From contig CATQJL010000001.1 in NCBI GenBank assembly GCA_958299035.1, positions 18,459,433-18,523,432 on the forward strand: 64,000 nucleotides of DNA, written 5' to 3'. The position numbers and the translations under genes are program-made. This document shows positions 56,977-64,000 of this stretch, in pieces (the stretch's first letter is position 1; each line of letters starts with the position of its first letter). Source of the stretch: Cylicocyclus nassatus (lineage: Eukaryota > Nematoda > Chromadorea > Rhabditida > Strongylidae). The notes below the pieces were generated by a model, which saw only the letters and a program-made list of their open reading frames with translations, was not told the origin of the DNA and searched no databases.

Positions 56977-57640
56977 AACATCATTTGATCTATTACAAGA
57001 TGACGTCAGCGGCGGACCGAAATTCTCAAAGGTTACATACATGGGATATAAAAATGTGCAAGTGGCTTGTCTGTACGTGTGAATAATTGATGATCTATCA
57101 AATTTTTTAAAGAAATTCATATAGCCTTGCAAAAAAAAATTTCGACGGTAGCCACGTCTCCTTTATCCAATTTTTCGGGGTCATGGGCCCCGAAAAATTC
57201 TGGGATGCATCCAAAAAATTGTTTGGTGTGCGTAGCTAACGCCACGCAGCTTTACTCGAAAATTTTTTTTAATTTTTTTGTATATCAATGTGCGTATTGC
57301 ACATTGAAATATGCGGCCGCGGTAACAATCTTTCAGGCATGTCTAATATACAAAGAAACGTACGCGCAATTCAAAAATGTTCAAATAGCGGGAAACCGCG
57401 TGGCGGTCTCGAAGCGAAGCTTTTCCAAATAGCACCTTTAGATTACTGGTTCACTAGTCCGAGTAAAACATTGCAGTCGTTTCACGACTGTAAAGTTTGA
57501 TTCGGATAGATAATGGGTACTCGGATATGATCTATTGTAGCTCACGCGCGCTACCTTACGACTTGTAAAATCATTATCGTTTTCTACTTTTTTTGGCCTG
57601 ATTGGATGTGTATTGAGTTGTGGTACACGTTCAAAAACTC
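56977..57640 (+). repeat. Repeat C, copy 3
   Basis: It starts AACATCATTTGATCTATTAC and AGATGACGTCAGCG right after the LTR, then TCGTTTCACGACTGTAAA near 57478, CGCGCGCTACCTTACGACTT near 57545 and GTGTATTGAGTTGTGGTACA near 57610. The middle (57040-57440) is not shared with the other copies and may be an insertion. Confidence 0.5.
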
Positions 57641-57919
57641 ATTTTATGACAGAGCCAGTGCGTATTGCGATTCGCATGTGATGCTTCTAGTACATTATAT
57701 CCAAAAATAGGTGGTGAAGTAGTTCAAATATAACATAATATTTGTCTACATAAGTATATTTTCTCAGAAACAGCATAAAAAGCGCCCCGAAAATGGTTTC
57801 TTCCAAGTTTCAAATATTTCGATCAAGATGCAAGATAATACTAGTTAACGAAATAAATTTTTCTCAACTCTCTCGCGCTTCTCTTTCCTTGTTTTTTTCT
57901 ACCTTCACGCTCCCCATCC

Positions 57920-58447
57920 TTTCTCCCCTGCGCATTACACTTGAGTCCGAATCGAGTCAAAAGTTCGATCATTCGAATAAAGCATCGAATATATTCGCAT
58001 TCGAAATTCGATATTCGGAGTTTTTCCATTTTCGAACAAAATCCGAAAAATCGAATAATCAAAGAACGAGGATAGAAAGAAAATTCGAAAATTCTAATAG
58101 TCAAAAAACGGGGTCTCGAATAGATTTTAGTCGAATATTTCATTCGAATCCTTTTCGAATGAAATCCGTATTCAAATTATCTGAGTTTGTTGCACAGCCA
58201 ATTGCTGAGTATCAAGCTCGCATCGTCTAGATTTTCTTTCCAGCAAAACTCTATAATGCATTTTTTGCAGCTGTGATCCCCTTTGAACAGAGCGGAAGCC
58301 CGCATTCCTCCAACTGCTTGCGACAGTAAGTAAATAGATGTGGATTTTGACTGATTGCTATTTCCATCACTGAGATAGTTCGCACTGCTATTGTCACCAA
58401 ATCAGCACAAAACTATTGAATTCAAGCTCATAGTCCGAGTTCATGTA
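57920..58447 (+). repeat. Repeat A, copy 2, segment 1
   Basis: GAGTCCGAATCGAGTC, the TTCGAATA-rich block, then GCTGAGTATCAAGCTCG and CTGCTTGCGACAG match 27380-27436 plus 31552-32105. It is interrupted at 58448 by a MITE. Confidence 0.75.
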
Positions 58448-59217
58448 TTAGGTTGGCACATAAGTTTTGCAACTTCTCCCGTAACTTTTTTCCTATTTTA
58501 TATAGCAATCTCATTTTGTGGTATCATGTAGATCGTGATGTAAGCTGCAAGTCTGCGCAAACCGTTTGATCTTTGATAACGTAGTACAAAAAATCTAAGC
58601 ATTTTTTGAAAACTGCTGAAAATCGAGGTTTCACGATTTTTTGGCAAACATGAAGCCCTACGAAACCTGATTCAAACATAAGAAAAAGCAATTATAGGCA
58701 GCATGTAGCTGGAAGTTGGCACATTGGATTCAGTGAAAAAAAATGAAATTTGAACACAAATCAAGTAGGGCGCCTTTGAGAATTTGAACAAGTCAAATGC
58801 GTCAAGTTTTGGAGGCAATTTGTCAATAACTAAGCTGCGAAAAGTCAGAATTCGCTATAACTTTGCAATACGGGGTAATCCTATGCGGTAAACACGAATA
58901 TTATATTCATTTGTCGCTAAAATGAAATTCATCTTTTGATCTCACGAACGAGGCCTTTTCATGCGAAACGGATCTCATTTTTGTGATCAGCATGTCAAAT
59001 AAGCCCTATAAGCCATTCAGCAAAATCTGATGCATTCTAAAATTTTTCCCATAGTACCGTAAACCTACCGTAATCCTCACACAAGATGGTAAAATTCGGC
59101 AACTTTCTGTCCATTAGAAGCTTACTTCATAATCCTTACATTGCCAGAATTTGAACGCGCTATGTTCAAAGAGACAAAAGTTATATAAAAAGTTGCATTA
59201 CTTATGTGCCAACCTAA
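58448..59217. mobile_element. TTAGGTTGGCACATAAG MITE, 770 bp (M6)
   Basis: It begins TTAGGTTGGCACATAAGTTT and ends GCATTACTTATGTGCCAACC+TAA, with TA at 58446-58447 and 59218-59219. It splits repeat A within a few bases of where the gypsy element splits the other copy. No transposase. Confidence 0.85.
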
Positions 59218-59433
59218 TACTTTATGTATGCTGACAAGTCTGTTTCTCTTTCTTTGCGTTGCTCATGCTTTTGGCCCGCAAAGGTCCACACTAGTGAGCA
59301 GTCTTGCGTGTAATCTCATTACAGCTGTCTCTATTCTTTATCCTATTGTTATAGATTTTTCGCGAATGATTTTGAGTAAAGGGCATTACAGCTGTAGTAG
59401 AGGATTAGACGGTTGCTGAAGTTTGCAGTCATA
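59218..59433 (+). repeat. Repeat A, copy 2, segment 2
   Basis: CTGTTTCTCTTTCTTTGC, CATGCTTTTGG, AAGGTCCACACTAGT and AGACGGTTGCTGAA match 39185-39385. Confidence 0.75.
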
Positions 59434-59717
59434 TCACCTTGCAACAAAGTTTTGTTCAGTAGATAATACATAGTAGTTTTGTAATTCACAATGATTTTTG
59501 TTTGCTGGTTCGGTTGGTTTGCGGAAAAATTTGACCTGCTAGGCTTGAAGTTGGAGGCGCTGAGGGCGTTATAAATCAAAACTAACTACATTATCGATTT
59601 TATCGACTTCTGAAAAACTTTGAGCTACGGGGGTTGATACAGTGGGATAAATGAGGACACTGATTGAATAAAGTTAGGTCGTCAAAAAATCGTTTTGCGT
59701 TTTCGGGTTGGCCTGGT

Positions 59718-59770
59718 TTTTCGGGTTGGGCCTGATTGCTTAAGCAAAGCAATCAGGCCCAACCCGAAAA
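59718..59770. repeat. Perfect 24-bp hairpin with 5-nt loop
   Basis: TTTTCGGGTTGGGCCTGATT and GCTT pair exactly with AAGC and AATCAGGCCCAACCCGAAAA. The right half is also the left end of the element at 59738-60585, so the hairpin probably marks a duplicated or flipped transposon end. Confidence 0.85.
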
Positions 59771-60585
59771 GGGTAGGGTACTGTTCGATAGAGCAAAACC
59801 AGCTCTACAAGCTGACATTTATGATTTCGCGCCGAATTGGACCCAAGGAAAGTTTGAACTAAATATCTAAAAATTTCAAAATGCATAGAAAATCGGAAAA
59901 AAAATGTTCGTTATAATTTCTGTAGACCTCTCCCTCGCATACGTCAATATTTGGACATCAGACACCCATACGTGCAGTTGCTTACATCTTCCTCAACTAG
60001 AAACTCAGAAAACGAAAATCGTGATTTTTTCAAAGCAATGCTGAGCCGCTCTTGCATTTATAGATCTACGCTATAAGACTAGATAAGTATAGGTGTGGAT
60101 TTCCAGCTTAGTCCGAGCGGTTTTCGAGAAATATCAAGTTTAGCTTTCTTCTGTTCAGTTTTAAAGCTAAATCGACATTTCTCGAAAACTACTAAAGGCC
60201 AACTATAGGCATAAAATCTACAGTCACCCTAGCTAGGCTATAGTATAGGATTACATATGCAAGAACGGCTCACCATTGCTTTACGGACTCAATAAAATTT
60301 CGTTTTCTCAGATTCTAGTTATTGGAAACACATGGATGTCTGATATTGAAAGTATTGATTATGCGAGTGGGAGGTCCGAGGTCCGCATAGAGAAATTATT
60401 GGAACGGAGATCCCTTTTTTCGATTCTTAGGCATTTAGAAATTTCAGATTTTGAATTAAGATTTTCCATAGATCGAACTGGCGCGAAATTTTGAAAGCCA
60501 GCTTCTAGAGCTTGTTTTGCGCTGTCGAACACAACACTCATATTTTTTCGGGTTCAGCCTGTTGCTTTGAGCAAGCAAATGAAAA
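59738..60585. mobile_element. GCTTAAGCAAAGCAA..CCCGAAAA foldback (M9), ends approximate
   Basis: The left end (AAGCAATCAGGCCCAACCCG then TTCGATAGAGCAAAACCAGC and CGCGCCGAATTGGA) is inverted at 60470-60585 (TCGAACTGGCGCGAAATTTT, AGCTTGTTTTGCGCTGTCGA, CGGGTTCAGCCTGTTGCTTT). Arms are about 130 bp. Non-coding. Confidence 0.6.
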
Positions 60586-60715
60586 ACAACACTATTTTCT
60601 TGACAACTCAAAACTTGATCGATTTTACCAATGTTTGGAAGTTCTTGAACTAGGAGCAGGGAGTTGGTATAGGGGTGTGAGAGAACTGATTATGAATGAA
60701 TCGGCTTTAGCCGAG

Positions 60716-60970
60716 TATGTCAGCAAATATTAGATACGGCTGCTCTAGAAATTCGATAAATCATTTAGATATTCATTCGACATTTGACTCTCAATATTCG
60801 AATATAATCGATATTCATTCATTCGGTAAACTTGATTTTCCGGTTTTATTCGGGATTCATTCATTCGAGAATATTACAATCTCGAATTTATTCGAAATTC
60901 GTTTATTCGAAATTTTTCATTTTCGATTATTCGATATTTATTCATTCGAGGAAAAATTTGAATTTGTCCA
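60716..60970 (+). repeat. Repeat A, copy 2, segment 3
   Basis: It matches 39390-39645: ATTCGATAAATCATT, TTCGAATATAATCGAT, TTTATTCG and the AAAATTT end. Together with 57920-58447 and 59218-59433 it makes one interrupted copy of about 1.0 kb. Confidence 0.75.
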
Positions 60971-61194
60971 AGTATACCACAGCATGAGTCATCATCCTCA
61001 AATTGGTAAATTGTAAGCTGATTATCTCATCATTTGTGAGCGCTGAGACAGCGTCCAGATGCTATTCTTGTCGGAAACACATGTTACATCAACTTCGCCT
61101 TCAGGAATGATAAATTGAGAAAAGTCATTTGGGAGAAAGATTAATATAGGAGAATACTTTGCGCTTCAAATTCTTTTATAGCAATAACATTATA

Positions 61195-62704
61195 TTAGGG
61201 TGAACGGTAAATAATGGAACACTTACGAAATAACTGGGGGTTTCTCAAGAATGAGAAGCGATTAGACTTTCTTATTTTGAAAGATATTAGAACATGTTAT
61301 TCTCTTTCAGATATTACCTATACAGGGTGTCCCAAAAAAATGTGCCTACTGTTTGATTGTAAATAACTATGCTGTAATGAAGTGTTTCGAGAAGCTTTAG
61401 GTACCGTTCTGTAGAGCGAGGTTAGACTTAGATTTACAGCATGAAGCGAATCACCTATCGCTTTTCATTGCTGTAGGATTACGGTACGAACTTCCAGCAT
61501 ATGGAACCAATGTAAAATATACCACCTAATAAAATTTGTCTCAAAAAATCTGAATAATCGTGTACTAAGGTTTTCGCGCATGCTAATTCCACCTCACAAC
61601 TTTTTACGAGTGTTTCCAGCTTTTTTGACAATGTAATCACGTTTTTGACAAGTATTGGGAATTTAATTATTAGGGTTTACCCGGGATAACTTTGGAAAGA
61701 AGCATCACAGTAAAGTGAAAATTTCAGATTCAAAATCAGCGGCTTTCGTTACTGTAGTATATAAGTTTTTAGCTTGTTTGGTTTTGTTCCGAGGCATAAT
61801 ATAGCCTCCAATGGCCCAAAACCCTTGTCGAAGTTCGTACCGTAATCCTACAGTAATGAAGGGCGATAGATGGTTTGCTCCATACTGTAAATCTAAGTTT
61901 AACCTCGCTCTACAAAATGGTACCTGAAGCTTTTCGAAACACTCCATTATAAGAGAATTATTTACAATCAAACAGTAGGCACATTTTTTTGGGACACCCT
62001 GTATAAGGTCATTTACAGAGTTAATAATTTTTATACTTGTTTGATCAGTATCTGCACAGCGAAACATCTGAGACCACCCAAAGTACCACTGGTGGAGTGG
62101 GCTTGAGACAATCACTAAACCCACGACGGCTTGGTGGCCTCACCTTTCAAAGTCAGGAGATATGGCCATTAGCAGCTTTGAGGACAAAGACACGCACTCT
62201 TCAATTCTTTGCAAGTGAACGCATGTCTTCTAGGTACCATCTAATAGAGCTTTTTACGCTCTATCCATCCGTGTGCAAATACCTCGGATTTTATCTATCT
62301 TCGGAAAATGTAAGGCAAAACATGATTTTTTGGTTTTTTTGCGTCAAAAATAGCTATTTTTCAGGTTTTTTCGCTTTTTTCCTCAAATTGAAAAGAAATC
62401 TTGTGCACTCAACATATCGTTTGAAAGAGCATGAAGAGCTCTTTCGAATGGTATGTTACTTGCATTACGACTTTACGGTATAGCAGCGCCAGATTGAGAA
62501 CTGTTCCAAAAATCTTGTCTGAGTTCTTCACGGCACCACGCGTACGGTTATGAGAGAGGAGCGGTAACGCGTTGCCAGAATAGTAGGCGAAGGTCGGTTA
62601 TGTAGGCGATGTTTGAGTTGCAGCCTGCTTATTGTTAGTGAGAACAAAAAACCTCAAAATGTGAAAAAAAATCAAGCTGTCCCATTTTTTACCGTTCACC
62701 CTAA
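61195..62704. mobile_element. TTAGGGTGAACGGTAAA element, 1.5 kb (M7, outer)
   Basis: It begins TTAGGGTGAACGGTAAATAATGG-like and ends CCATTTTTTACCGTTCACCC+TAA, with TA at 61193-61194 and 62705-62706. It contains the complete inner MITE. Open frames such as 62037-62483 show no transposase motif. Confidence 0.8.
61323..62001. mobile_element. CAGGGTGTCCCAAAAAAATG MITE, 679 bp (M8, inner)
   Basis: It begins CAGGGTGTCCCAAAAAAATG and ends CATTTTTTTGGGACACCCTG, flanked by TATA on both sides. The inverted arms are about 180 bp, for example TAGGATTACGGTACGAACTT paired with AAGTTCGTACCGTAATCCTA. This kind of end is common in Tc1/mariner relatives. Confidence 0.9.
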
Positions 62705-62712
62705 TAGTTCAT

Positions 62713-62857
62713 TCATTGACCGCACGGACCGGACATCACTGCGGAGCACGCGCCGCGAGGTTAAACGCTTGCCCCCCAGTACAAATTCGCCATTGTACAA
62801 GTCGTGCTCAGCCGCGCCGCGCGTGGTCCGCAGAGCTTGAGCCCGTGCGGTCAATGA
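62713..62857. mobile_element. TCATTGACCGCACGG foldback, 145 bp
   Basis: The ends TCATTGACCGCACGG and CCGTGCGGTCAATGA are perfect inverted repeats; the GC-rich interior pairs partly (TGCGGAGCACGCGCCGCG with CGCGCCGCGCGTGGTCCGCA). It lies 8 bp beyond the outer MITE. Confidence 0.8.
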
Positions 62858-64000
62858 GTCGACGATACATATTACGAGGTATCATTAATGCACACTTTTC
62901 AAAGACTTCTTTAACCAAAACCTCATAGTAGATGTGTGCAGCAAAATTATCTTCACGTGACAAATATTTCCTGAAAAATGCGAAGGACAGCATATTCAGA
63001 ATTCAAATTTCAATGTATTTCTAAATCAAAAGCTCAATTAGAAATTGTTCCACCCGAAGAACAGAATGGAATTATAAACCTTGGCGGTCAAAAGATCAGA
63101 AGCCAGAAAAACAGGATTTTTTAAAGTCAACCTTCAAGGATTGATGTATGCCTGCAATTATACATTCCTGCATGTCTAGCGCCAAATGCGGAAGAAGTGA
63201 AGCATAATAAATCACAGCACCAATAAGGAAGATCCAAAAACAATCCAATGTTCTTATACTTTTCCGCAACATTCAAACCATATCTTCAACCATTAAAACA
63301 AGACAAGTTTACAATACCGCTCGTGATTTGTGAAAATAACGACGGTGTTTTCGCAGAAATTTCGCATCGCCACACGATTCAAGGACGTGAATTCTGTTGC
63401 CGTATTGTTATTCTACCGTGTCTCTGCAGTATGCTCAGCAGAATGTGGGCACTGGAATCAGCACAATGAGTAATTATTCAAGCAAAGATTAGAATTAAAA
63501 CGTGAAATTGACTGCTTCACTGACAACGTCCGAAGTGTTAAAAATCACTCATTAACGCGATAGATCAGCATTCTCGCGTGCGACTTTCTGCGCAGATGTA
63601 AGCAGTTTCTCGTTCTTTGACTCCAACAACTTTCCTGAACTTCTTACACTCAATTGTAGCCTGAAAGGAGATTAAGTGAGATATGCTGTTGTTTGTGTGA
63701 AAATTACACGAAAACCTCGTTTGTAGCACAAAAAAGGTTATGAAGGACAAATACTCATGTTTTGGAATATTCTAAAGATGTTTTTCCCTGTACTTGCTTC
63801 ATCCACATTCATTTGGAGTTGATGATGATCGTAACATCCAGGCAACCTAGGACGGTTTTTGTTTTTTTTTTCAGGTGAAGCTTATATCCTCTAATGGCCC
63901 TCAAAATGAAGATCACCAGAGTACATGTCCCTATGATCGAGGATATGGGCGCACCCTCCAATGTATAGCAGCGTCTAGTCTAGGGGTTTGGTAGGTGTAC
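62858..64000. other. Unassigned sequence at the window end
   Basis: A 73-codon frame at 63248-63469 has balanced composition (PLKQDKFTIPLVICEN.., several Cys) and could be part of an exon, but no motif or clear splice site supports it. Nothing else was recognised. Confidence 0.3.

Larger units (their letters stand above)
59434..60715. mobile_element. 1.28-kb insertion in repeat A, flanked by TA
   Basis: TA at 59432-59433 and 60716-60717 brackets sequence absent from the other repeat A copy, where GCAGTTAATATGTCGGCAAG is continuous. The insert starts TCACCTTGCAACAAAG and ends GGCTTTAGCCGAG. It lacks clear terminal inverted repeats of its own, but contains repeat-B-like segments at 59585-59680 and 60610-60705 on either side of the element at 59738-60585. 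Confidence 0.6.

Noticed and set aside
1..64000. CRISPR arrays, bacterial operons, ribosome-binding sites, tRNA or rRNA genes
   Set aside because: No spaced identical repeats of CRISPR type, no cloverleaf-like or rRNA-like sequence, and the sequence is eukaryotic in character.

Overview
The window looks like a gene-poor, repeat-rich stretch of a nematode nuclear genome, possibly clade V/strongylid-like. This is inferred from the element types, from TTTNCAG/ATTACAG-style splice acceptors next to the only gene-like exons, and from the many TA-flanked mariner-type MITEs. It is not proven. There is one 500-N assembly gap (17551-18050). I found no complete host protein-coding gene, rRNA, tRNA or CRISPR. 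Host-gene candidates are limited to a probable terminal exon at 13788-14024, a C2H2 zinc-finger exon or relic near 47105-47345, and a decayed minus-strand array of CxxC units at 14745-15620.

Layout. 1-9.7 kb: anonymous sequence around a 4.3-kb palindrome (arms 2876-4561 and 5508-7161, with a smaller inverted pair in the spacer). 9.7-19.9 kb: a foldback made of a 9-bp minisatellite, a possible LINE fragment, the host exon, the CxxC array, a GGCAGCGT foldback and three TTAGGTTG MITEs. 20-27 kb: apparently identical 0.44-kb inverted repeats 6.1 kb apart, enclosing two more GGCAGCGT foldbacks. 27.4-39.2 kb: a full-length CR1/Jockey-like LINE and a Ty3/gypsy LTR element, both inserted into one copy of a TTCGAATA-rich repeat (repeat A). 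39.5-45.9 kb: a 6.4-kb palindrome with ~2-kb arms, each carrying smaller foldbacks, and two abutting MITEs in the spacer. 46-57.6 kb: a BEL/Pao-type LTR fragment, repeat C copies, the zinc-finger candidate, and an LTR element that has gag and an envelope-like region but no pol. 57.9-61 kb: a second repeat A copy with two TA-site insertions. 61-63 kb: a MITE nested in a MITE, then a small foldback.

How it works together. The visible history is nested transposition. Repeat A and repeat B copies act as dated substrates whose interruptions give precise insertion boundaries and target-site duplications. All autonomous-type elements (LINE, gypsy, BEL-like) are coding but interrupted by frameshifts or stops, so none is intact as read. 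The most unusual content is the gag-envelope LTR element without pol, the long unidentified extension at the C-terminal end of the gypsy Pol, and the density of long inverted repeats, which could form dsRNA if transcribed.
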